Positions 52,075 to 61,020 are shown, numbered from the stretch's first letter. The stretch: 64,000 nucleotides of DNA from Portibacter lacus (GCF_021533215.1 NZ_JAJNKA010000020.1:30140-94139); one strand, 5' to 3'. Notes: generated by a model not told the origin, from the sequence alone. Numbers and translations: made by a program.

Positions 52075-53178
52075 ATGAGGATTATTTTATGCTTACTTAG
52101 TTTCTTATACTTCAATATCGCAGCAGCTCAATTATCTTATACTGCTGAACAACACTTCTCAGTGGGTACATCGATAGAGTATGAAGTGACTAATCTTGTA
52201 AATCTCGATGTGGATTTTTCTACAACTGGTGAAAACACCAATTGGGAATATCTTGACTTTACTCAGACCAGAAAGGATACCACCGATTTTATAGATCCTG
52301 AAGATAGTGGATACAAGTCTTCATTTTGTCTATCTAATTTTTACGTTTTTAATTGTAATAGTAAGTTTGACGAAGTGACGAGTGTAGCGGTGAAAGGTGC
52401 AGATACTTTAGGTTTTGGTGAAATCAAAGCGGAAAACATAGTTCGTCACTATCTCAAGAATGATAATGCCTATTCTGAAACAATGATAGGAATGACGGTA
52501 GCGGTGAATGGAATTTCCATTCCTGTGGGTATAGAATATGAAAAAGCAGATACCCAACTTGCATTTCCTTTAGCATTCGGAAAGGTGGATAGTTCTGAAA
52601 GTCGCTTAGTAATAGACTTAGAGTCTATAGGAGTTAATGCTAGGATTGCTCGGAATGGGAGAAGACTTAACAGCGTGGACGGTAGTGGCACCTTAAAAAC
52701 TCCAGCTGGGACTTATAATAATGTAATAAAGATGAAAACGCTGATCTTTAATATGGATACCACAAGCTATGATTCCTCTATATTTCCGATCTCAACAACG
52801 ATGGTTGAATATAAATGGTATGCAGAAGGGTTTTCAGGACCAGTTCTTCAAGCTAGTGGCGTAGTACTGGGAGATTCAGAGGTGATTAGTGAAGTTCGCT
52901 ATCAGAAAAACGCGGAAGTTTCATCCTTGAGTAATGTTGCGAAGGCAAATAACGTAGCGATATTTCCGAATCCTTTTCATTCGGAATTAAATATCAGATC
53001 GACAGATTTCGAAGTGGATGAAATAAAGATTTATAATGTTTTAGGTCAATGTGTATTTTCTCATGAGACGGAAAGTAATCATACGAGTATTCAACCCAAG
53101 CTAAAGACTGGTTATTATTTCTTAGTAATTTATAGTGATGGAAAGAGAGCCATAACACGAAAAATCACCTCATTGTAA
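52075..53178 (+). CDS. Secreted protein with type A T9SS sorting domain
   Basis: The 367-residue protein has a signal peptide (ending near NIAAAQ), a beta-rich body of about 250 residues that I cannot assign, and a C-terminal sorting domain: NNVAIFPNPFHSELNIRS, then IYNVLGQCVFSHE and TGYYFLVIYSDGKRAITRK. It should be exported by the type IX system. Similar proteins in Bacteroidota are unnamed. It is separated by about 100 bp from the upstream nitrilase gene; a 6-bp inverted repeat CTTTAG/CTAAAG lies just before its ATG. Confidence 0.7.
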   Translation: MRIILCLLSFLYFNIAAAQLSYTAEQHFSVGTSIEYEVTNLVNLDVDFSTTGENTNWEYLDFTQTRKDTTDFIDPEDSGYKSSFCLSNFYVFNCNSKFDEVTSVAVKGADTLGFGEIKAENIVRHYLKNDNAYSETMIGMTVAVNGISIPVGIEYEKADTQLAFPLAFGKVDSSESRLVIDLESIGVNARIARNGRRLNSVDGSGTLKTPAGTYNNVIKMKTLIFNMDTTSYDSSIFPISTTMVEYKWYAEGFSGPVLQASGVVLGDSEVISEVRYQKNAEVSSLSNVAKANNVAIFPNPFHSELNIRSTDFEVDEIKIYNVLGQCVFSHETESNHTSIQPKLKTGYYFLVIYSDGKRAITRKITSL

Positions 53179-53299
53179 TTCATCCAAGGGTTCATGTTTC
53201 CGTAACTTAGATATTCTAGTTCTATGTAATGCAAATCAAAATACACAAACACAAACAGTTCATATCAAATAAGAACTTTATTTCTTATATTTACGTTTA

Positions 53300-53638
53300 A
53301 TGAAAGTAAGGTATCGAAGAATTCTTGAAAAATATGCAAAAAAGAGAAGAGGCAACAAGAAACTAGAAAGTGAAATCATTAGCCTTTTAGAGACACTTGA
53401 AAATGCAAATTGGTCAACACAAGAAGAGATCAAATTTAATAGACCTGATGCAGATAAAGTACATTCAAACGGTTTCTACTTTTTCAATATTTCTGTCGAT
53501 CGAACCATGGTTTTAATTGAACTAGATCATGACAGAGCTTCAATAATATGGTGTGGAAATCATGATAGTTACGAATCAACTTTTAAGAATAATAAGACGA
53601 CCATTAGAAAATGGCTTCAATCAAAAAAATTGATCTAA
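53300..53638 (+). CDS. higB: HigB-family toxin (RelE-like)
   Basis: The 112-residue basic protein fits the HigB/RelE superfamily: RTMVLIELDHDRASIIWCGNH followed by DSYESTF and a C-terminal helix, with N-terminal KVRYRRILEKYAKKRRG. HigB toxins cut mRNA on the ribosome. The gene precedes the antitoxin by one base, the toxin-first order of higBA. The box TATATTTA, 7 of 8 bases of the promoter consensus, lies just before the start. Ribonuclease activity is inferred from family. Confidence 0.7.
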   Translation: MKVRYRRILEKYAKKRRGNKKLESEIISLLETLENANWSTQEEIKFNRPDADKVHSNGFYFFNISVDRTMVLIELDHDRASIIWCGNHDSYESTFKNNKTTIRKWLQSKKLI

Positions 53639-53639
53639 T

Positions 53640-54200
53640 ATGGAAAATGAATTTAATATCAACAAAGTAATTAAACGCGGCTCAATTAAAAACGAACTTG
53701 AATTAGAGTACGCTTCTCTTGCCGAAAGGCAATTAAAACTATTGTCTAAAGAAAATCCGAAAGCCAAAATTAAGTATTCACAAATAATGGAACTTATTGA
53801 TGCTTACGAAGCCAAACACTGGACAAATCGAGATCAAATTACAGATTCACAAGTCGAAGAAAGTGATAAAGCTGAACTCATTGTCCAACAACATCTAGAA
53901 TTTATTGAAAAACGTAAAAAACTTATAAGATCCAAACTGAAAAAGCTTGGCCTGAACCAGCAAGAATTTGGAAAAGTGCTAGGTCATGATAATAAGTCTT
54001 ATATATCTGAACTAATGAATGGGATAATACCATTTTCATTGAAAGATCTCATAGTAACTAGCAAACTACTTAAAATTAATCTCAACAAATTAATCCCAAC
54101 TCAAATTCCAGAAGAAGAAAAAGTTAAAATTGAAAAAACGATAAATAAACTAGGCAAACCGATGCTAAAACTGGATAAGAAAGAATTCGCATTTAGCTAA
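53640..54200 (+). CDS. higA: HigA-like antitoxin with XRE-family HTH
   Basis: The 186-residue protein has a helical N-terminus (about 1-75) and an XRE-type helix-turn-helix (about 95-150): LIRSKLKKLGLNQQEFGKVL and YISELMNGIIPFSLKDLIV. It starts one base after the toxin stop codon and should both neutralise the toxin and repress the shared promoter. The length is greater than the usual 90-140 residues of HigA owing to the N-terminal extension. It is followed by an attC-like hairpin. Confidence 0.75.
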   Translation: MENEFNINKVIKRGSIKNELELEYASLAERQLKLLSKENPKAKIKYSQIMELIDAYEAKHWTNRDQITDSQVEESDKAELIVQQHLEFIEKRKKLIRSKLKKLGLNQQEFGKVLGHDNKSYISELMNGIIPFSLKDLIVTSKLLKINLNKLIPTQIPEEEKVKIEKTINKLGKPMLKLDKKEFAFS

Positions 54201-54216
54201 AAGTGCAAAGCACTAT

Positions 54217-54284
54217 ATAGAACAGGCAGCGAAGACGATCATTCCTCGTTCCTCGGAACGCCGCTTGCTGCGATTCCGTTAGGT
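54217..54284. repeat. attC-like structured element after the HigBA-like pair
   Basis: A GC-rich 68-bp island begins ATAGAAC and ends GTTAGGT (a GTTRRRY match). Inside are GCAGC/GCTGC and the 6-bp stem CGTTCC/GGAACG with a 2-nt loop. The form resembles an integron attC site: a right core, unequal arms and a central hairpin. The left core does not fit RYYYAAC, so this is a resemblance, not an identification. Confidence 0.35.
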
Positions 54285-54347
54285 CTAATTGTCATAAAAT
54301 CATTTGAGCTAAATATCTAAACTAGACGCTTTAATTATCATTTTCTG

Positions 54348-54355
54348 TATCTTTG
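54348..54355 (+). promoter_or_regulatory. Putative -7 box (TATCTTTG) of the fic gene
   Basis: TATCTTTG matches TAnnTTTG. Its last bases form the TTG at 54353, which would otherwise be an upstream start, so translation should begin further on at the GTG at 54377. Confidence 0.4.
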
Positions 54356-54375
54356 ATACTATCAAATGATAGTAT
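54356..54375 (+). promoter_or_regulatory. Palindromic operator candidate at the fic transcription start
   Basis: ATACTATC and GATAGTAT form a perfect 8-bp inverted repeat with a 4-nt spacer (AAAT), directly after the -7 box and directly before the GTG start codon. The placement fits a repressor site covering the transcription start. Confidence 0.5.
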
Positions 54376-54376
54376 T

Positions 54377-55348
54377 GTGATTAATAAATATTTTGAGGGC
54401 ACTTCAAAAATTATCAACCTTTCCACAGAAATAGGCAAACTTTTGGGTGTTGTCGATTCAACTTATTTAAGAAAACCAGAAGCTGCACTTAGAAAGGAAA
54501 ATCGAATTAAGTCTATTCAATCATCATTAGAGATCGAGGGTAATACACTTTCAATTGATCAAGTGACAACGCTATTTAACAACAAAAGAGTTTTAGGACC
54601 AGCAAAAGATATTTTGGAAGTTCAAAATGCTATAAATGTGTACAGTCAACTTGATTGTTTTGATGCCTTTAAACTTGATTCATATCTATCAGCTCACAAA
54701 CTTTTGATGAATGGACTTGTAGGCAAACCAGGTCAACTTCGAACTAAAGGAGTTGGTATATTTAAAGTAGATGAAGTAGCTCATATGGCTCCCCCAGCTT
54801 GGAATGTCCAACATTTGATGAGTCTACTTTTCGACTATTTGAAGAATGGTGATGACAATCTTATCATTAAGAGTTGTGTGTTTCACTATGAAATGGAATT
54901 TATACATCCGTTTATGGATGGGAATGGAAGAATGGGTCGATTATGGCAAACGGTAATTTTAATGAACGAGAATCCAGTCTTTGAATTTTTACCAATTGAA
55001 GTCGAAGTCAGAAATACTCAACAAGATTATTACAAAAGTTTATCTATTTCAGATAAACAAGGAATTTCAACAGTTTTTGTAGAGTATATGCTTGAGATAA
55101 TTCTCAAATCATTAAAACAATTAGTAACAGAACAACGAAGTCAACTTTCAGATATTGAAAGAGTCGAGTATTTCATTGAGAATTTCAAACAGGAAAATTT
55201 CGTAAGAAAGGATTATTTGAATATGTTTAAAGATATTTCAAGTGCAACAGCATCAAGAGATTTGAGAAAAGGTGTGGAAGAAGGTTTTTTTGCAAAGAAA
55301 GGAGACAAAAGTAAAACGAATTATCTAGTCAAAAAATCCGTGAACTAG
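54377..55348 (+). CDS. Fic family protein (AMP/NMP transferase) with built-in inhibitory helix
   Basis: Fic enzymes usually attach AMP to a hydroxyl of a target protein. From the GTG at 54377 the protein has 323 residues (331 from TTG at 54353, which lies in the promoter box). The active-site motif is HPFMDGNGRMGRLW (His about 177), complete for HPFxx(G)NGRxxR. SSLEIEGNTLS near residue 46 contains the S-x-x-x-E-G inhibitory motif of class II Fic proteins, whose Glu blocks ATP until displaced. The C-terminal part (about 255-323; FVRKDYLNMFKDISSATASRD) looks like a winged-helix DNA-binding domain, possibly for autoregulation. It is probably transcribed alone. Confidence 0.85.
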   Translation: MINKYFEGTSKIINLSTEIGKLLGVVDSTYLRKPEAALRKENRIKSIQSSLEIEGNTLSIDQVTTLFNNKRVLGPAKDILEVQNAINVYSQLDCFDAFKLDSYLSAHKLLMNGLVGKPGQLRTKGVGIFKVDEVAHMAPPAWNVQHLMSLLFDYLKNGDDNLIIKSCVFHYEMEFIHPFMDGNGRMGRLWQTVILMNENPVFEFLPIEVEVRNTQQDYYKSLSISDKQGISTVFVEYMLEIILKSLKQLVTEQRSQLSDIERVEYFIENFKQENFVRKDYLNMFKDISSATASRDLRKGVEEGFFAKKGDKSKTNYLVKKSVN

Positions 55349-55408
55349 ATCTAACATTATGCATGGAGAATATTTCGCTCATACTCACCATGCAATTGAC
55401 AATTAGGA
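55349..55408. repeat. attC-like hairpin directly after the fic stop codon
   Basis: ATCTAAC (an exact RYYYAAC match) follows the TAG stop directly; then TGCATGG/CCATGCA form a 7-bp stem with a 21-nt loop, and ATTAGGA lies 7 bp beyond. The final segment departs from GTTRRRY at two positions. ATCTAAC can pair at all seven positions, one as T-G, with the GTTAGGT at 54278, the left edge of this gene unit. Confidence 0.3.
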
Positions 55409-55497
55409 TTGTTTAATTAGTGACGCCAAATGAAAAGGCAACCGAAGGAATCAACTATTACATTTACGCTATATTCTTTCACAGAGGAGATCTTTTG

Positions 55498-55524
55498 TTT
55501 CTTTTGCATGGGTGGCAAAAGAAA
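55498..55524. repeat. Intergenic inverted repeat TTTCTTTTG/CAAAAGAAA
   Basis: A perfect 9-bp stem with a 9-nt loop, lacking a T-tract. Hairpins of this type are widespread between genes in Bacteroidota. The rest of the 300-bp gap (55349-55648) holds the attC-like hairpin and a 45-codon frame that I do not consider real. Confidence 0.5.
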
Positions 55525-55648
55525 AGATAATAATTCTACAGCGAAAAGTCACCTCCATGAAATTTAGCCAAAGGTTCACTTTTCCTCCTCTTAAGCTTAC
55601 TAAGCATTTTATTTAATTATAACCGATAAAGTCCGATCCAAGATTATA

Positions 55649-56737
55649 TTAATTCCTTAACGCGTCATCTTCTGCGAAACGATCCATTGCAAAGTGGATT
55701 AACTTCGTAATCAATTCTTTTTGCGGAATTCCAGAATATGCCCATAATTTAGGATACATGGAAACAGAGGTAAATCCAGGCAAGGTGTTGACCTCATTAA
55801 CAATAAGTTCACCATTAGCCTTAAGGAAAAAGTCAACTCTAGTCATACCACTTAACTCTAGCAAATGGTAAGTTTCTACAGCGGCCTCCATCATTCGCTT
55901 CGTTGTGGCTTCATCTAACTCGGCAGGTATTGCAAGTGCAGCTCCATCTTCATCTACATACTTGTTTTCGAAAGAATACCAACTCGACTTCGGTAAGATT
56001 TCACCTGGAACAGAAGCCTGAGCGTTATCGTTTCCTAATACAGCAACTTCTATTTCTCGGCCTGTCACTTTCTCTTCCACTATAACTTTTCGGTCATATT
56101 CGAATCCTTCTGCTAATGCTTTATTGAATTCTTCTTCATTCTGGACGAAGGAAACTCCAACAGAAGAACCTAAGTTAGCTGGCTTAACGAAAAGTTCGTT
56201 GCCAAGTTTTTCAATCACTTCCTTATAAGAAGGATTCTTAGCACTGCCTTTTCTAAACGTAAAAAAGTCCGCGATTCCTATTCCTCCATCTCTTAAAATC
56301 TTCTTCATGATATCCTTATCCATTCCTAGAGCAGAACCTAGAATTCCGCAACCAACACAAGGAAGGTTTGCTAATTTAGCAAGACCTTGGACAGATCCAT
56401 CCTCACCGAATGTACCATGAAGAACTGGATAGATGACATCGATCTCAAGTTGAGGTGTTCCATCTGCTACACTGATCAATCGGTGGTCATTTCCATTATG
56501 CGATAAAATCACTTCCGCACCACCTTTGCTCATAGAAACCAGTTTTGGATTGTCAGCATTCAGAAGATCCATGGAGTCATTCTTTAAGTGCCATTTTCCA
56601 GCTTTGTCGATACCAATAAGGATGGGTTCGAATAATTCTCTGTCTATCGAGGAAATGACATTTTTAGCTGATAACAGCGATATCTGATGTTCTGCTGATC
56701 TTCCACCAAAAAGAATAGCAACTTTAAGTTTTTTCAT
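55649..56737 (-). CDS. ddl: D-alanine--D-alanine ligase
   Basis: Ddl joins two D-alanines for the peptidoglycan stem peptide. The 362-residue protein has VAILFGGRSAEHQISLLSA at the N-terminus, YPVLHGTFGEDGSVQG, the ATP-grasp region (FVKPANLGSSVGV, EEKVTGREIEVAVLG) and NEVNTLPGFTSVSMYPKLW at the end. All are family landmarks. It is transcribed alone, divergent from the MMPL exporter gene. Confidence 0.95.
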   Translation of the reverse strand: MKKLKVAILFGGRSAEHQISLLSAKNVISSIDRELFEPILIGIDKAGKWHLKNDSMDLLNADNPKLVSMSKGGAEVILSHNGNDHRLISVADGTPQLEIDVIYPVLHGTFGEDGSVQGLAKLANLPCVGCGILGSALGMDKDIMKKILRDGGIGIADFFTFRKGSAKNPSYKEVIEKLGNELFVKPANLGSSVGVSFVQNEEEFNKALAEGFEYDRKVIVEEKVTGREIEVAVLGNDNAQASVPGEILPKSSWYSFENKYVDEDGAALAIPAELDEATTKRMMEAAVETYHLLELSGMTRVDFFLKANGELIVNEVNTLPGFTSVSMYPKLWAYSGIPQKELITKLIHFAMDRFAEDDALRN

Positions 56738-56807
56738 TTTGTTGATTTATTGGGCCGAAGATAAAAACTTTGCACGTATTTAATTGTAATTACAATAAGC
56801 AATTAAA

Positions 56808-56815
56808 TACATTTG
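56808..56815 (+). promoter_or_regulatory. Putative promoter of the MMPL exporter (TACATTTG)
   Basis: TACATTTG matches TAnnTTTG, with an ATTG element 21 bp upstream near the expected -33 place. Only 6 nt separate the box from the ATG at 56822, so the RNA may begin at or near the start codon. Confidence 0.45.
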
Positions 56816-56821
56816 CCGCAC

Positions 56822-59053
56822 ATGGTTAAGAAACTAAGAATTCCGATTATTATCGCATTTGCATTAATGGCAGTATACAGTCTGACATTCATGTTTAAAC
56901 TTAATTTCCAGTTCGACTTCGAATCCTTTTTTCCTAAGGATGATCCGGAACTCGCAATCTTTAAAGACTTTATTAAGGATTTTGAAACAGATGATAATTT
57001 TCTGTTAATCGGCCTGAAAAGGGAAGAAGGAATTTTTGATCAGAAATTTTTGACAGATCTTCACGATCTAACGATTAAAGCAAGAGATCTTCCTCATGTT
57101 TTAGAAGCAGAATCTATAACGAAGTTTTCGTACCCATTAATTACGCCTTTCGGTGTAACAGCGATTCCAGCTATACACATAGACGACCCTTCTAAATACC
57201 CAATGGAAAGGGAAAAGCTCCTTGAAGATGAAAGGCTTCTAGATTACTTGGTTTCAAGAGATGGGAAGTCAACAGCAATAGCACTGAAGACTGTGGATGC
57301 GATCAGGTTAGATCAATCTAAAGAATTATTAGGTGGCTTAGAAGCGCTCATAGATTCTTATGATTTTGAAGAGTCTCATTTACTGGGAAGAGCTGTTTTT
57401 CAGAAAGAACTGGTGCGAATGCAAGTCAGGGAAATCTTAGTGTCGACCATTATAGCTGGGACATTGGTTTTCTTAATTATGCTATTTATATATAGGCGGG
57501 CGCTGACCGTAGCGATTGCGCTGACATCCATTGGTCTCGGGATGACTTTGTTTATGGGATACTTAGGAATATCAGGTCAAGCTTTAAGTGCAATGACTGG
57601 ATTGTATCCGATATTGATGATCATAGTCGGTACATCAGACGTTATTCACATTATGAGTAAATACCTGGATGAGCTAGAAAAAGGCAATCCGCCTAATAGT
57701 TCTATTCTTGTTACGATCAAAGAAATTGGCCTTGCCACCCTATTAACTTCAGTCACTACTGCAGTAGGCTTCACTACTTTGTTAACCAGCAAGATTACAC
57801 CGATAAGAGAATTTGGTGTGAACGCAGCAGTAGGAGTAATGATCGCATATGTAACGGTCGTTTTATTTACTTCAGCGGTGTTAAGTTTCTATGACTTAAA
57901 TAAATTGACCTCAGAAAAAACGAGGACCAACTTCTGGAACAAATGGATGACTTGGGCTTATAAGGCTTCATTTAATAATAAGGCGATCTGGACTTCTATC
58001 ATAGCTTTTTTGGTTTTCTGTGGAGTTGGTATTTCTATGGTGACAACAAATTATAAGATCGAATCGAATCTACCTATTGGAGCGAAGATTACCAAAGATT
58101 ATTATTTCTTCGAAGATGAATTCGTAGGTTTCAGACCAGTAGAAGTCGCTGTAACTACAGATGGAAATATTTATGATTATGAAATCATGAAGGAAATCAA
58201 TAAGGTCGAAGAAAAATTCAAAGAAGATGGTCATTTTAAAGCCATTCGATCTCAGACAATGGTCTATAAGAGTATTGCCCAGATGTATGGTGGAAATAAT
58301 CACGATAATTATAAGTTTCCTGAAACGGAAGCAGAGTATAATAAGTACAAAGAGATCGCCGCTAAGATACCTAAGTTGAGCAATAATATTTTAGTAGGAA
58401 AGAACGCCAAAAAGGCAAGGGTTATTTCAAGAATGAATGATGTAGGAGCGGATAGTGTGAAAGTTATTGTAGAAAATCTGGATACTTGGATTAATCAAAA
58501 TACAGACACCAGTCTGGTTAACTTTAATGTTACCGGGACAGCTATGTTGCTGGATAAAAATGTTGAATATGCGAGGAGGAGCTTGTTAACAGGATTAGCG
58601 ATAGCAATCATCATTGTAGGATTCTTAATGGCCTTGCTATTTAAAAATTGGAGGTACTTAATCATAGCGCTTGTTCCTAATATCTTCCCACTTCTATTTG
58701 CAGGAGCGATCCTCGGATTTTTGAATATAGAATTAGAGGCTGGAATTACCATTGTATTTGCCATCATATTCGGAATAGCAGTAGATGATAGTATTCATTT
58801 TCTGAGTCGGTTTAAAATTGGTCAAGTGAATGGTATGTCAGTAGAAGAGTCGTTAAAGAATACATTTTTAGAAACAGGAAAAGCCATCTGCATAACAAGT
58901 ATCATTCTCTTTTTTGGATTTATGGTCTTGCTGTTTTCAGTTCATCCACCAAGCAAATCGATAGGAATTCTTATTGGAATAACTCTAGTCACAGCATTAT
59001 TAAGCGATTTATTTATCATACCTTTGATGATAAGATTATTAATAAAGCGTTAA
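56822..59053 (+). CDS. RND/MMPL family exporter
   Basis: The 743-residue protein has two repeats, each with one membrane helix, a large periplasmic loop and a bundle of five helices, the layout of the MMPL/RND superfamily. Key segments are YPILMIIVGTSDVIHIMSKY (first half) and IVFAIIFGIAVDDSIHFLSR (second half), where the Asp residues carry protons. These transporters often move lipids or hydrophobic compounds; the substrate here is unknown. The start is the ATG at 56822; an upstream TTG at 56813 lies in the promoter box. The following 276-bp gap (59054-59329) has no feature I can support. Confidence 0.85.
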   Translation: MVKKLRIPIIIAFALMAVYSLTFMFKLNFQFDFESFFPKDDPELAIFKDFIKDFETDDNFLLIGLKREEGIFDQKFLTDLHDLTIKARDLPHVLEAESITKFSYPLITPFGVTAIPAIHIDDPSKYPMEREKLLEDERLLDYLVSRDGKSTAIALKTVDAIRLDQSKELLGGLEALIDSYDFEESHLLGRAVFQKELVRMQVREILVSTIIAGTLVFLIMLFIYRRALTVAIALTSIGLGMTLFMGYLGISGQALSAMTGLYPILMIIVGTSDVIHIMSKYLDELEKGNPPNSSILVTIKEIGLATLLTSVTTAVGFTTLLTSKITPIREFGVNAAVGVMIAYVTVVLFTSAVLSFYDLNKLTSEKTRTNFWNKWMTWAYKASFNNKAIWTSIIAFLVFCGVGISMVTTNYKIESNLPIGAKITKDYYFFEDEFVGFRPVEVAVTTDGNIYDYEIMKEINKVEEKFKEDGHFKAIRSQTMVYKSIAQMYGGNNHDNYKFPETEAEYNKYKEIAAKIPKLSNNILVGKNAKKARVISRMNDVGADSVKVIVENLDTWINQNTDTSLVNFNVTGTAMLLDKNVEYARRSLLTGLAIAIIIVGFLMALLFKNWRYLIIALVPNIFPLLFAGAILGFLNIELEAGITIVFAIIFGIAVDDSIHFLSRFKIGQVNGMSVEESLKNTFLETGKAICITSIILFFGFMVLLFSVHPPSKSIGILIGITLVTALLSDLFIIPLMIRLLIKR

Positions 59054-59329
59054 TAATGGATAAGTAATTTTATCAGAAGCCATAAGAATTATCAGATTTG
59101 AATTAAGAATCTTACAAGACTAGCAGCGCTAATTCAAGAGATTTTTAAGAAAAGAAGATGATTCAGATTGTTTTTATGGCAGGTGACATTTCTAAATCCA
59201 TCTACTTCGTTAATTTTCATCCGATTTAGTTCCACTAAACCGAATAAAAATTGCCTCGAATATGGAATTATTAATGCCATCTGATTTTATTCCTTTATCC
59301 ATTTTTAACGTTAATAAAAAAGCCACAAA

Positions 59330-60859
59330 ATGAACACTAGTTTTTTAAAAAAATTAGGCCTTAAAAAGTCAAATGAAGGAACTTGGACTGGTCAGAAGTC
59401 CATCGGAACTGCAACTGAATATCTGGAATCTTACTCTCCTGTAGATGGGACATTAATCGGAAAAGTAGGTGTCACTTCTGAAAAGGATTATGCTAAAGTT
59501 GTAAGAAAAGCGGAAGCAGCATTTATTAAATGGAGAGCTGTGCCTGCTCCTCAGCGAGGAGAAGTTATAAGGCAATATGGAAACGAGCTAAGAACACACA
59601 AAGATGCACTAGGTAGATTAGTGAGTTATGAAATGGGAAAGAGCCTGCAAGAAGGTTGGGGAGAAGTTCAGGAAATGATAGACATCTGTGATTTTGCAGT
59701 TGGCCTTTCTAGACAGTTATATGGATTGAGTATGCATTCTGAGCGTCCTGGACACAGAATGTATGAACAATGGCATCCACTTGGGATCGTTGGTATAATC
59801 AGTGCTTTTAATTTCCCAGTTGCCGTTTGGTCTTGGAATGCTATGATCGCCATGGTTTGTGGAGATGTATGCATATGGAAGGCAAGTGAGAAAACGCCAC
59901 TATGTGCGATTGCTTGTAATAACATCCTTCAGAAAGTATTAAAAGAAAATAAAGTCCCAGAAGGCGTAAGTTCTATCATTAATGGAGACTATAAAGTAGG
60001 TGAATTTATGACCTATGACAGCAGAATTCCATTGATTTCAGCAACTGGAAGTACTAGAATGGGTAAGATAGTAGGAGCAACAGTGGCTTCTAGACTGGGT
60101 AAAAGTTTATTAGAATTAGGAGGAAATAATGCGATCATTGTTACTCCGAACTCAGACCTTAGTGTTGTGTTGGCTGGTGCAGTATTCGGTGCAGTAGGAA
60201 CTTGTGGACAGCGTTGTACTTCTACCAGAAGATTAATTATTCATGAATCGATCTATGATAAGGTCAAAGCTCAATTAAAGAAAGCTTACAAGCAGTTGAA
60301 AATTGGTAATCCTTTAGATCCAGCAATGCATGTAGGTCCATTAATTGATAAAGATTCTGTGAATGCTTATTTAGATTCACTAGACGCTATTAAAGAGCAA
60401 GGAGGTAAAATGCTTGTTGCTGGTGGAGTTTTGAAAGGTGAAGAATATACTTCAGGCTGTTATGTGAAACCATGTATAGCAGAAGTTGAAAATAGCTACA
60501 AGATCGTTCAGCATGAAACATTTGCGCCGATTCTTTATGTAATGAAATATAGCACATTAGATGAAGCTATCGCAATGCAGAATGATGTTCCACAAGGTCT
60601 TTCTTCAGCAATTATGACAAATAACCTGAAAGAAGCAGAATTTTTCTTGTCCAATGCAGGATCTGATTGCGGAATTGCTAATGTCAATATAGGAACAAGT
60701 GGTGCCGAAATAGGCGGTGCTTTCGGAGGTGAAAAAGAAACAGGTGGAGGAAGAGAAAGTGGCTCTGATGCTTGGAAAGCATATATGAGAAGACAGACTA
60801 ATACAATTAATTATAGTGATACACTACCTTTAGCGCAAGGAATCAAGTTTGATTTATAG
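59330..60859 (+). CDS. Aldehyde dehydrogenase, ALDH7 (alpha-aminoadipic semialdehyde dehydrogenase) type
   Basis: The enzyme oxidises an aldehyde with NAD. The 509-residue protein has the catalytic set: Asn in AFNFPVAVW, LLELGGNNAI with general-base Glu, and GQRCTSTRRL with the nucleophile Cys. The signatures GIVGIISAFNFPVAVWSWN, GCYVKPCI and SGAEIGGAFGGEKETGGGRE match the ALDH7/AASADH group, which acts on alpha-aminoadipic semialdehyde in lysine breakdown, so lysine degradation is the likely pathway. It is transcribed alone and ends in a strong terminator. Confidence 0.88.
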   Translation: MNTSFLKKLGLKKSNEGTWTGQKSIGTATEYLESYSPVDGTLIGKVGVTSEKDYAKVVRKAEAAFIKWRAVPAPQRGEVIRQYGNELRTHKDALGRLVSYEMGKSLQEGWGEVQEMIDICDFAVGLSRQLYGLSMHSERPGHRMYEQWHPLGIVGIISAFNFPVAVWSWNAMIAMVCGDVCIWKASEKTPLCAIACNNILQKVLKENKVPEGVSSIINGDYKVGEFMTYDSRIPLISATGSTRMGKIVGATVASRLGKSLLELGGNNAIIVTPNSDLSVVLAGAVFGAVGTCGQRCTSTRRLIIHESIYDKVKAQLKKAYKQLKIGNPLDPAMHVGPLIDKDSVNAYLDSLDAIKEQGGKMLVAGGVLKGEEYTSGCYVKPCIAEVENSYKIVQHETFAPILYVMKYSTLDEAIAMQNDVPQGLSSAIMTNNLKEAEFFLSNAGSDCGIANVNIGTSGAEIGGAFGGEKETGGGRESGSDAWKAYMRRQTNTINYSDTLPLAQGIKFDL

Positions 60860-60890
60860 GTAGCATTTTTTGTATGTCAATTTATAAAGG

Positions 60891-60930
60891 ACTCATGGTT
60901 TTACGTTTAGTAAAGCTATGAGTTTTTTTT
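60891..60930 (+). terminator. Rho-independent terminator of the aldehyde dehydrogenase gene
   Basis: ACTCATGGTTTTAC and GTAAAGCTATGAGT form a 14-bp stem with two G-T pairs and a 5-nt loop, followed by seven T. Confidence 0.8.
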
Positions 60931-60990
60931 GTGGGCGAGTTTATTCGCTGAAGGAGGCTTAAGATGTTTCCTTACGATAAATATATGCAT

Positions 60991-61020
60991 AAAAAAAGCC
61001 CGTCGATTAATCGACAGGCC
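60991..61020 (-). terminator. Rho-independent terminator of the cold-shock gene
   Basis: On the minus strand GCCTGTCGAT and ATCGACGGGC form a 10-bp stem with one G-T pair, followed by seven T. It lies 25 bp beyond the cold-shock stop codon. Confidence 0.8.

Noticed and set aside
55430..55567. 45-codon ORF (MKRQPKESTITF...)
   Set aside because: It runs across a common intergenic hairpin (55498-55524), has no domain-like pattern and no promoter box, so it looks like a chance frame.
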